The translations under genes and the position numbers were made by a program. The notes under the pieces were generated by a model, which worked only from the letters and a program-made list of their open reading frames with translations, was not told the origin of the DNA and did no database searches. From Bostrychus sinensis (Eukaryota > Chordata > Actinopteri > Gobiiformes > Eleotridae), in assembly GCA_020698575.1 (NCBI GenBank), contig CM036247.1, positions 38,248 to 102,247 of the forward strand: 64,000 nt of DNA, read 5' to 3'. The number at the start of each line of letters is the position of its first letter. Within the stretch, counting starts at the first letter, position 1. Shown piece by piece: positions 48,201-56,100 of the stretch.

Positions 48201-51200
48201 GAGAGAGACCAGAGAAAGACGAGAGAGAGACCAGAGAGAGACCAGGGAGAGACCAGAGAGAGGCCAGAAAGAGACCAGAGAGAGACCAGAGAGAGGCCAG
48301 AGAGAGACCAGAGACAGACCAGAGAGAGACCAGAGAAAGACGAGAGAGAGACCAGAGAGAAACCAGAGAGAGACCAGAGAGAGGCCAGAGAGAGACCAGA
48401 GAGAGACCAGAGAAAGACCAGAGAGAGACCAGAGAGAGTCCAGAGAGAGACCAGCGACAGACCAGAGAGAGACCAGAGAAAGACGAGAGAGAGACCAGAG
48501 AGAGACCAGAGAGAGACCAGAGAGAGTCCAGAGAAAGACCAGAGAGAGACCAGAGAGGGACCAGAGAGAGTCCAGAGAGAGTCCAGAGAAAGACCAGAGA
48601 AAGACCAGAGAGAAACCAGAGAGAGTCCAGAGAAAGACCAGAGAGAGACCAGAGAGAGACCAGAGAGAGTCCAGAGAGAGACCAGAGAGAGACCAGAGAG
48701 AGTCCAGAGAGAGACCAGAGAGAGTCCAGAGAGAGACCAGAGAGAGACCAGAGAGAGACCAGAGAGAGACCAGAGAAAGACCTGAGAGAGACCAGAGAGA
48801 GACCAGAGAGAGACCAGAGAGAGTCCAGAGAGAGACCAGAGACAGACCTGAGAGAGACCAGAGAAAGACCAGAGAGAGGCCAGAGAGGGACCAGAGAGAG
48901 TCCAGAGAGAGACCAGAGAGACTGGGGTGGATCAGAGACCAGAGACGGAATCCAGGGAGAGCAGGCACCAGCTGTGACCTGAACAAAGATGTTAGACCAG
49001 GACTGAAACTGAACAAAGCCAGTACCAGATCTAAACCTGGACTAACTCAGGACTTAAGAGGATATATCGAAGACTGGGTCTGTACCAGGTCTGAACCAGG
49101 TCTGAACCAGGTCTAAGCCGGGTCTGTACCTGAGCAGAGGGAGGGCAGCATCACGGCGGCGTTGGCTCTGGCGGTCTGTGATAGGCCCATCCCGAAGGCG
49201 GAGACACAGGCCACGCCCACTGTGATGTAAGCGCAGTGCCACACAGGCGCCCCCTGCAGGAACAGCAGCACGGAGCCCAACAGCAGCGAGACCAGGAGCC
49301 CCGCCCCGAATCCTGCCAGGCCACGCCCACAAGAGAGGCCACGCCCACCAGAGGAGAGGTCACGCCCACCAGAGGAGAGGTCACACCCACAGGAGGAGAG
49401 GCCACGCCCACAGGAGGAGAGGCCACGCCAACAGGAGGAGAGGCCACGCCCACAGGAGGAGAGAACACGCCCACAGGAGGAGAGGCCACGCCCAGGTGAA
49501 AACAGGCCACGCCCACGCTGGACCACAGACCTGAGGAGCAGAAGAGGAGAGGGTGAGAGGCGGGTCTGAACCCCTCCCACTCAAACCATTACCCCCCGAC
49601 CAATCACAAATGTGTGTAAAAAGGGGCGGAGCTTTACACTTCGCTTTGTCTCTGATTGGTTGTGAGTCTGTCCAGTTACACTCAGATAACTTTTACTACT
49701 GCTACTATTACTGCAGTACTACTAGGCCGGTATTACTGCTACTATTACTGCAGTACTACTAGGCCGGTACTACTGCTACTATTACAGCAGTACTACTAGG
49801 CCGGTACTACTGCTACGATTACCGCAGTACTACTAGGCCGGTACTACTGCTACTATTACTGCAGTACTACTAGGCGGGTACTACTGCTACTATTACTGCA
49901 GTACTACTAGGCTGGTACTACTGCTACTACTACCGCAGTACTACTAGGCGGGTACTACTGCTACTATTACTGCAGTACTACTAGGCCGGTACTACTGCTA
50001 CTATTACTGCAGTACTACTAGGCCGGTACTACTGCTACTATTACTGCAGTACTACTAGGCCTGTACTACTGCTACTATTACCGCAGTACTACTAGGCGGG
50101 TACTACTGCTACTATTACTGCAGTACTACTAGGCCGGTACTACTGCTACTACTACTGCAGTACTACTAGGCCGGTACTACTGCTACTATTACCGCAGTAC
50201 TACTAGGCCGGTACTACTGCTACTATTACCGCAGTACTACTAGGCCGGTACTACTGCTACTATTACTGCAGTACTACTAGGCCGGTACTACTGCTACTAT
50301 TACCGCAGTACTACTAGGCCGGTACTACTGCTACTATTACTGCAGTACTACTAGGCCGGTACTACTGCTACTATTACCGCAGTACTACTAGGCCGGTACT
50401 ACTGCTACTATTACTGCAGTACTACTAGGCCGGTACTACTGCTACTATTACTGCAGTACTACTAGGCCGGTACTACTGCTACTATTACTGCAGTACTACT
50501 AGGCCGGTACTACTGCTACTATTACTGCAGTACTACTAGGCCTGTACTACTGCTACTATTACCGCAGTACTACTAGGCGGGTACTACTGCTACTATTACT
50601 AATACTACTATTACTAATACTACTATTACTAATACTACCATTACCAATACTACTATTACTAATACTACCATTACTAATACTACTATTACTAATACTACCA
50701 TTACTAATACTACTATTACTAATACTACTATTACTAATACTACCATTACTAATACTATTATTACTAATACTACCATTACTAATACTACTCTTACTAATAC
50801 TATCATTACTAATACTACCATTATTAATACTACTATTACTAATACTACCATTACTAATACTACCATTACTAATACTACTATTACTAATACTACCATTACC
50901 AATACTACTATTACTAATACTATCATTACTACTACTATTACTACTATTACTAATACTACTATTACTATTACTACTATTACTAATACTACCATTACTAATA
51001 CTACCATTATTAATACTACTATTACTAATACTACCATTACTAATACTACCATTACTAATACTACTATTACTAATACTACCATTACCAATACTACTATTAC
51101 TAATACTACCATTACTAATACTACTATTACTAATACTACCATTACTAATACTACCATTACTAATACTACTATTACTAATACTATCATTACTACTACTATT

Positions 51201-52864
51201 ACTACTATTACTAATACTACTATTACTAATACTACCATTACTAATACTACTATTACTAATACTACTATTACTAATACTACCATTACTAATACTACCATTA
51301 CTAATACTACTATTACTAATACTATCATTACTACTACTATTACTACTATTACTAATACTACTATTACTAATACTACCATTACTAATACTACTATTACTAA
51401 TACTACTATTACTAATACTACCATTACTAATACTACTATTACTAATACTACTATTACTAATACTACCATTACTAATACTATTATTACTAATACTACCATT
51501 ACTAATACTACTATTACTAATACTACTATTACTAATACTATCATTACTACTACTATTACTACTATTACTAATACTACTATTACTAATACTACCATTACTA
51601 ATACTACTATTACTAATACTACTATTACTAATACTACCATTACTAATACTATTATTACTAATACTACCATTACTAATACTACCATTACTAATACTACTAT
51701 TACTAATACTACTATTACTAATACTATCATTACTACTACTATTACTACTATTACTAATACTACTATTACTAATACTACCATTACTAATACTATTATTACT
51801 AATACTACCATTACTAATACTACTATTACTAATACTACTATTACTAATACTATCATTACTACTACTATTACTACTATTACTAATACTACTATTACTAATA
51901 CTACCATTACTAATACTACTATTACTAATACTACTATTACTAATACTACCATTACTAATACTACTATTACTAATACTATCATTACTACTACTATTACTAC
52001 TATTACTAATACTACCATTACTAATACTACCATTACTAATACTACCATTACTAATACTACTATTACTAATACTACCATTACCAATACTACTATTACTAAT
52101 ACTACCATTACCAATACTACTATTACTAATACTACTACTACTAATACTATCATTACTACTACTATTACTACTATTACTATTACTACTATTACTAATACTA
52201 CTATTACTAATACTACTATTACTAATACTATCATTACTACTACTATTACTACTATTACTAATACTACCATTACTAATACTACCATTATTAATACTACTAT
52301 TACTAATACTACCATTACTAATACTACCATTACTAATACTACCATTACTAATACTACCAATATTAATACTACCATTACTAATACTACCATTACTAATACT
52401 ACTATTACTAATACTACCATTACTAATACTACTATTACTAATACTACTATTACTAATACTACCATTACTACTACTATTACTACTATTACTAATACTACTA
52501 TTACTAATACTACCATTACTAATACTACATTAATAATACTACTATTACTAATACTACCATTACTACTACCACTACTACAACTGCCCCACAACCACACTAC
52601 TGCACAACTACACAGAGACTTTCTCTTCTGGAGACTAACCTGAGTAAAAATAACGTTTTTCTCCAGTGTTAATCTGATTTATTTCACCTTGTACCGTTTT
52701 ATTTGCTGCTGAAGTTAACGTTAGTCATTAAATAAACCGTGTGTGAGTGTAATGGCGGCTGCTGTCCTCTGGGGGACGCTGTTTTCCTGCGGGACATGGA
52801 CTCACCGCGGGATTCCCCTCAGCGTCCTCCTGTCTCCGCCAAACTCCACCTGGACCTCCGTCAT
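36110..52864 (-). CDS. dcst2: DC-STAMP domain-containing protein 2 (N-terminal part, eight exons)
   Basis: DCST2 is a multipass sperm membrane protein that, with DCST1, is required for sperm-egg fusion in animals studied. Eight minus-strand exons join without a phase conflict: 52806-52864, 49130-49530, 45557-45727, 44540-44641, 44211-44405, 37003-37068, 36585-36798 and 36110-36267. They encode about 455 residues. Family landmarks in order are a paired membrane segment (GLLVSLLLGSVLLFL, residues about 90-150), the QGRTL turn, an extracellular part with DIGDVCNEEMGAPYRKC, FCVVPAYV, RLRQEFAFDL, a second membrane stretch ending YYR, then YLRDLDFDN and VLPITAQEARVY. The IGDVC, RQEF and EAR blocks point to DCST2 rather than DCST1. 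The rest of the DC-STAMP domain and the C-terminal RING-type region are absent from the window. Exon 2 carries an in-frame 21-bp repeat. Every intron except intron 6 carries tandem repeats. Confidence 0.88.
36284..36366. repeat. 11-bp (GCAGTACTACT)n in dcst2 intron 7
   Basis: About seven units of GCAGTACTACT with GTAGTACTACT variants. Nearly palindromic around AGTACT. Confidence 0.85.
36410..36612. repeat. 29-bp array that contains the dcst2 exon 7 donor
   Basis: Five to six units of CAGCAGTAGTAGTACCTGTA plus GTACCCCCA. On the minus strand each unit includes TACTACAG/GTACTA, the exon 7 end and donor. The tandem duplication therefore copied a working splice site and the last codons of the exon into the intron. 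Confidence 0.9.
36585..36798 (-). CDS. dcst2: dcst2 exon 7
   Basis: Encodes VVAAFERLRQEFAFDLDAAV, then an Asn-Ser-Ser site and LQEVTQQILQEVTSELRLLE, ending in a membrane stretch with AVLLLLWGYYR. The donor is ACAG/GTACTA at 36584. It was chosen over identical donors in the downstream repeat because only the first copies keep phase 2 for exon 8. Confidence 0.82.
36833..36962. mobile_element. tRNA-like palindromic SINE fragment in dcst2 intron 6
   Basis: A perfect 20-bp inverted repeat, GGTTCAGGGGTAAATGCTCT and its complement (near 36834 and 36910), is followed by a B-box-like GGTTCGAGCCC at about 36940. It looks like two tRNA-derived heads joined head to head. Confidence 0.5.
37003..37068 (-). 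CDS. dcst2: dcst2 exon 6
   Basis: A 66-bp exon encoding VGEVFCVVPAYVAQQLRKRL. TTTTCAG acceptor and GTGAGT donor, phase 1 at both ends. FCV.P.Y is shared with mammalian DCST2. Confidence 0.9.
37085..37280 (-). mobile_element. tRNA-derived SINE fragment
   Basis: On the minus strand TGGCAGAGTGGTTAACACTT is an A-box-like head; the rest is degenerate. Short and low-information. Confidence 0.4.
37281..37739. other. dcst2 intron 5, no feature seen
   Basis: Ordinary intronic DNA without recognisable coding or repeat structure. Confidence 0.5.
37740..38235. mobile_element. MITE, about 496 bp, with CACTGTAAAA terminal inverted repeats
   Basis: Starts CACTGTAAAAAATATCTGTA and ends with the complement of CACTGTAAAACAAAATCTGT. 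Inside, words such as CTGTAAAAT and ACCGTAAAA recur on both strands, so the whole element is semi-palindromic. Non-autonomous; family not determined. Confidence 0.75.
38236..38764. other. dcst2 intron 5, no feature seen
   Basis: No ORF, repeat or RNA gene is recognised in this stretch. Confidence 0.5.
38765..39082 (+). mobile_element. Teleost tRNA-derived SINE, near full length
   Basis: A B box GCTGGTTCAAATCCC near 38791 is followed by the conserved body with CCCTGGGCAAGGCACTTCA and CCAGGACAGCTGTGGCTACA. It then has a tail domain GTAAAGCGACTGAGT...AAAGCGCTGTATAAA and a terminal ATT repeat. This is the layout of common fish SINEs with a LINE-type 3' tail. Confidence 0.8.
39083..39807. other. 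dcst2 intron 5, no feature seen
   Basis: AT-rich intronic DNA with no recognised gene or element. Confidence 0.5.
39808..40090 (+). mobile_element. Possible solo LTR or LTR fragment
   Basis: Starts TGTCATGTCTCGTGTC and ends near TATTAAACTTTCTGCATTACA, with a T/G-rich body. It is similar in texture to teleost Ty3/gypsy LTRs. No paired LTR or primer-binding site was identified, so this is a weak call. Confidence 0.35.
40091..40385. other. GC-rich segment with a Pro/Arg-rich open frame
   Basis: The plus strand is open from 40119 to 40388 (Gln/Ala then Arg, then two copies of a PRTPPVP motif). It contrasts sharply in GC with the DNA to its left and abuts the 10-bp array. It could be a retroelement gag fragment; no family is recognised. 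Confidence 0.3.
40386..44205. repeat. 3.8-kb array of a 10-bp unit (CAGGTGTRAS)n, dcst2 intron 5
   Basis: About 380 copies of CAGGTGTGAC, CAGGTGTAAC, CAGGTGTAAG and CAGGTGTAGC. It begins 5 bp inside the intron from the exon 5 donor (44210). A one-base insertion near 42251 divides two domains: the left is rich in GGGTGTGAC variants, the right lacks them. On the minus strand one frame is open for the full length and joins exon 5. Confidence 0.97.
44211..44405 (-). CDS. dcst2: dcst2 exon 5
   Basis: Encodes RTLRNLLHFLVDIGDVCNEE and GAPYRKC, the most diagnostic DCST2 block, with several cysteines. The donor GTGAGACC leads straight into the 10-bp intronic array, which stays open in frame for more than 1,300 codons. 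Confidence 0.92.
44437..44512. repeat. (TAC/TAT)n tract in dcst2 intron 4
   Basis: Triplet repeat occupying over half of the 134-bp intron. Confidence 0.9.
44540..44641 (-). CDS. dcst2: dcst2 exon 4
   Basis: Encodes AVLQRLKEISSNAFQTAGRV then LILALTDGVRHLG, a helical extracellular region. Acceptor GTGTGCAG, donor GTGAGG, phase 1 at both ends. Confidence 0.9.
44648..44806. repeat. 15-bp array (ACACAACACACRAGT)n in dcst2 intron 3
   Basis: About ten units, ending a few bases from the acceptor of exon 4. On the minus strand it reads ACTTGTGTGTTGTGT, giving the T/G-rich tract before the splice site. Confidence 0.92.
44820..44930 (+). mobile_element. SINE fragment in dcst2 intron 3
   Basis: GTGGGTTGCCTCTGTCC then TTGGGCAAGACACTTAA matches the B-box-to-body segment of the SINE at 38765. 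Both ends are missing. Confidence 0.5.
44931..45556. other. dcst2 intron 3, no further feature
   Basis: Mixed-composition intronic DNA. No ORF or element is recognised. Confidence 0.5.
45557..45727 (-). CDS. dcst2: dcst2 exon 3
   Basis: Encodes QGRTLVSLVLVSVLVSGPV (second membrane segment), then an extracellular stretch with NSLHNTELAASSILCSAQ and NQTQELL, matching the family order. CCCTCAG acceptor, GTAAGC donor, phase 1 at both ends. Confidence 0.9.
45745..48925. repeat. 3.2-kb array of an 11-bp unit (GAGAGACCAGA)n, dcst2 intron 2
   Basis: About 290 copies of GAGAGACCAGA with GAAAGACCAGA, GAGAGGCCAGA and GAGAGTCCAGA variants. A higher-order duplication has an offset of 770 bp (70 units): the AGACAGACCA run at 47421 recurs at 48191. 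In transcript sense the unit is TCTCTCTGGTC, the same unit and sense as the array in dcst1 intron 8. Confidence 0.97.
48926..49129. repeat. Donor-proximal part of dcst2 intron 2, short ACCAGGTCTGA repeats
   Basis: Contains several copies of ACCAGGTCTGA/ACCAGGTCTAA (about 49085-49125), directly at the exon 2 donor. This is the same family of 11-bp unit as the lectin intron 2 array. Confidence 0.75.
49130..49530 (-). CDS. dcst2: dcst2 exon 2, with in-frame 21-bp repeats
   Basis: A strong pyrimidine tract and CTCCTCAG precede it, and the donor is CAG/GTACAG. It opens with SVVQRG, passes through about nine Gly-Arg-Gly-Leu-Ser-Ser-Cys-like heptads, then enters GFGAGLLVSLLLGSVLLFL, the first membrane segment. 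It ends in phase 1 within the PSLCSG word. Confidence 0.85.
49318..49508. repeat. 21-bp coding minisatellite in dcst2 exon 2
   Basis: About nine units of a 21-bp repeat containing GGCCACGCCCACAGGAGGAG. The period is a multiple of three and the dcst2 frame stays open throughout, encoding GRGLSSC-like heptads with Arg to Cys, Trp or Asp changes. Confidence 0.88.
49690..50583. repeat. 37-bp array in dcst2 intron 1
   Basis: About 24 units containing GTACTACTGCTACTATTACT followed by GCAGTACTACTAGGCCG. Each has GTACTAC on both sides of an AGGCCG core, so it is partly self-complementary. Confidence 0.95.
50584..52575. repeat. 2-kb array (ATTACTAATACTACY)n in dcst2 intron 1
   Basis: About 130 copies of a 15-bp unit with ATCATTACTACT interruptions at regular intervals, giving a higher-order pattern. 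It grows directly out of the 37-bp array, sharing the ACTACTATTACT word. Confidence 0.95.
52806..52864 (-). CDS. dcst2: dcst2 exon 1
   Basis: Encodes MTEVQVEFGGDRRTLRGIP plus two bases, then the donor GTGAGT. Its phase-2 end fits the one-base start of exon 2 (CG+G, Arg). The ATG is the first in frame and faces the dcst1 ATG 220 bp away. Confidence 0.85.
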
Positions 52865-53084
52865 CTTCACTTTTATCCACTTTTATCCTCTTTTATCCAC
52901 TTTTATCCTCTTTTATGAACCACTTCACTTCCTCTTCTCCAGTTAAACGTCGTTGTCCGTCTCCTAGCAACCCAACAGGAAGTGAGGCACAATTAGCATC
53001 ACAGTTAGCATCAGCGAGAGACTTGTTTTTATTTTTGTTTTCTGAAAGTTTTTACGTTACCTGTGAAGCAGAGAACGGTGTAAA
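52865..53084. promoter_or_regulatory. Bidirectional promoter between dcst2 and dcst1
   Basis: The 220 bp between the two divergent start codons must hold both 5' UTRs and the promoter core. It contains about five copies of a 10-bp ACTTTTATCC repeat next to the dcst2 ATG (52868-52917; GGATAAAAGT on the dcst2 strand). No clear TATA box faces dcst1. DCST1 and DCST2 are also head to head in mammals. Confidence 0.6.
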
Positions 53085-53121
53085 ATGTCCCAGGCTCGTT
53101 TTAATCCTTCTTCTCTAAACT
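53085..53121 (+). CDS. dcst1: dcst1 exon 1
   Basis: Encodes MSQARFNPSSLN plus one base, donor GTGAGT. The phase-1 end fits exon 2 (T+TT, Phe). This start is preferred over the upstream in-frame ATG at 52915, whose frame does not agree with the splice phase. Confidence 0.8.
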
Positions 53122-56100
53122 GTGAGTATGATATTATAATTTATAAATATAAAAAGCTAAATCTGAACTGTCTCTGAGGCTAACTGCTAACAGCTAACGT
53201 ATCAGTTACTGTGCTGCTGCTAAACACAAAAACATGAATTAATTTAGAAAGCGTTGAAATATAGTAAAACAGATAAAACATATTATATAAACGGGTTTAG
53301 GGCAAATAAAAAAAAATATTAATGAATAAGATTTATTTAAAAGTATTAAATATTATGAGTAGGTAAAGCTAGGCGATGTGGATAAAAATATAATCATATT
53401 ATATATATTATAATCATATATATCCCATATTGATCAATTCCTACAATTTTTTGTTAGATTTTTTGTTTACAATTAAAATGGTCATTAAACAAAATCGCTG
53501 CCTTTTGCGTCCCAGAGGAACAATTAGTCTCAAAATTGCCAAAACAGTAACTTAAAATTTAGTTTAAAAAACATAACATTATTTTGTACTGTTATATTAA
53601 TATTACAATAAATTGAAAAGCAAGTATATATTAATTTAAATATTTAAATTGACATTTCTGCTGATAAGTGTGAGGTTTTTGGCCTGTCCCTCGCTATGAT
53701 TAATGTTTTTCTGCAGGACTTTTTTTAAATATTGGTCTCAGTTTAATCTTATTAAACATAACTGTTAATATACATTATTTTTATAAAATTCTAACCATTT
53801 TACCTTTATCTCCCAATTTCCTGTCAACCATGTTACCTTTACCCAACAAATCCCAATAAAATAATAATATTTTCCTTATTTACAGGAGTTTGCATCGTTT
53901 ATCTACCACTTAAGCAAAAACGTTTATTTTTCTCTCTTCTATAATATATATTTTTTGATGTTTTATGAGGTTGGACTGTCAACCCTGTTACCACTTTTAC
54001 CATTTGAATTTAAAGAATTATGTATTCAACCTAATATGAGCAATATCTACAAGCAATGTACTTTCTAAATGTCCAACATCTTATGTACCCTGGAGTATAA
54101 TCTAGAAAGAGCAAATTAGCTTGAAATTTTCAGTCCTGTTACCGTCAGCCCTGTTACCATATCAATGTAAAAGGCCTTCAAGAGTAACAGGGCTGACATA
54201 GATTAGGTTTCAGATAAGTTACAGTTTAATTTTACAGTTTATCTACATAAAATGAAAACATTTCAAAGCTCCCATGTTATATTTCTTGTCACATATTTGG
54301 TTTGATTAATGTTAAGATTAAGATTAATATAAGACAGAGCAGAGAAAGAAAAAGAAAATAAAAAAAATGATGCAGTGAGAGACCCTGTTACTGTCATTTA
54401 TTGGGAAAAAAATGTAAAAATAACAATTCAAAAATAACAATTCAAATGGCCTCGCAGGTTTTACCACTGTATCATACACTTTATTATCTTTCTAACAATG
54501 TCCTTTTGATACCTCTCATGTAAAAAAAATAGGATTTTCTGACTTGGCGTGTGATGTCGTTTGAATGACAAATATGTAATTTGGGGAGAAAAACATTAAT
54601 CTAAAACATTCCCATTTAAAAGTGGGACAAAGGCTGCTCGCGCCTTCGGTTTTAAAGCAAACCACGGCGTGCGCCCCGTTTCCAAAGCCCTGGTGTGTTT
54701 CTGCAGAGTTAGGACGGTGAAATATAAATGGATACTCAGTCTCATTAACTCAGTTTCGTTAACTCAGTCTCGTTAACTCAGTCTCGTCTTGTTAACTCAG
54801 TCTCGTCTCGTTAACTCAGTCTCGTTAACTCAGTCTCATTAACTCAGTCTCATTAACTCAGTCTCATTAACTCAGTCTCGTCTCGTTAACTCAGTCTCAT
54901 TAACTCAGTCTCATCTCGTTAACTCAGTCTCGTTTTGTTAACTCAGTCTTGTCTCGTTAACTCAGTCTCGTTAACTCAGTCTCATTAACTCAGTCTCATT
55001 AACTCAGTCTCATTAACTCAGTCTTGTTAACTCAGTCTCGTCTCGTTAACTCAGTCTCATTAACTCAGTCTCATTAACTCAGTCTCATCTCGTTAACTCA
55101 GTCTCGTTTTGTTAACTCAGTCTTGTCTCGTTAACTCAGTCTCGTTAACTCAGTCTTGTCTCGTTAACTCAGTCTCGTTAACTCAGTCTTGTTAACTCAG
55201 TCTTGTCTCGTTAACTCAGTCTCATTAACTCAGTCTCATTAACTCAGTCTCGTCTCGTTAACTCAGTCTCATTAACTCAGTCTCATTAACTCAGTCTCAT
55301 CTCGTTAACTCAGTCTCGTTTTGTTAACTCAGTCTTGTCTCGTTAACTCAGTCTCGTTAACTCAGTCTCATTAACTCAGTCTCATTAACTCAGTCTCATT
55401 AACTCAGTCTTGTTAACTCAGTCTCGTCTCGTTAACTCAGTCTCATTAACTCAGTCTCATGAACTCAGTCTCGTTTTGTTAACTCAGTCTTGTCTCGTTA
55501 ACTCAGTCTCGTTAACTCAGTCTCGTTAACTCAGTCTTGTCTCGTTAACTCAGTCTCGTTAACTCAGTCTTGTTAACTCAGTCTTGTCTCGTTAACTCAG
55601 TCTCGTTAACTCAGTCTTGTTAACTGAGTCTTGTCTCGTTAACTCAGTCTCGTCTTGTTAACTCAGTCTCGTTAACTCAGTCTCGTTAACTCAGTCTTGT
55701 TTACTCAGTCTTGTCTCGTTAACTCAGTCTCATTAACTCAGTCTTGTTAACTCAGTCTCATCTCGTTAACTCAGTCTCGTTTTGTTAACTCAGTCTTGTC
55801 TCGTTAACTCAGTCTCGTTAACTCAGTCTCATTAACTCAGTCTCATTAACTCAGTCTCATTAACTCAGTCTTGTTAACTCAGTCTCGTCTCGTTAACTCA
55901 GTCTCATTAACTCAGTCTCATGAACTCAGTCTCGTTTTGTTAACTCAGTCTTGTCTCGTTAACTCAGTCTCGTTAACTCAGTCTCGTTAACTCAGTCTTG
56001 TCTCGTTAACTCAGTCTCGTTAACTCAGTCTTGTTAACTCAGTCTCGTTTTGTTAACTCAGTCTTGTCTCGTTAACTCAGTCTCGTTAACTCAGTCTCAT

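Noticed and set aside
46548..49016. An 822-codon minus-strand ORF of Leu-Ser-Gly-Leu-Ser-Leu-Val repeats
   Set aside because: By-product of the 11-bp array in dcst2 intron 2, between two well-supported exons.
49151..49584. Overlapping minus-strand ORFs in the two other frames of dcst2 exon 2
   Set aside because: They read the 21-bp repeat as Trp/Pro/Leu heptads but do not continue into the conserved membrane segment.
50573..52597. A 674-codon hydrophobic Val/Ile ORF that could be mistaken for a membrane protein
   Set aside because: The 15-bp AT-rich repeat in dcst2 intron 1 encodes Val-Leu-Val-Ile-Val; period and composition explain it.
52743..52946. Plus-strand 67-codon ORF starting at the dcst2 5' end
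   Set aside because: It is antisense to dcst2 exon 1 and lacks any family match; the minus-strand reading fits the spliced dcst2 frame.
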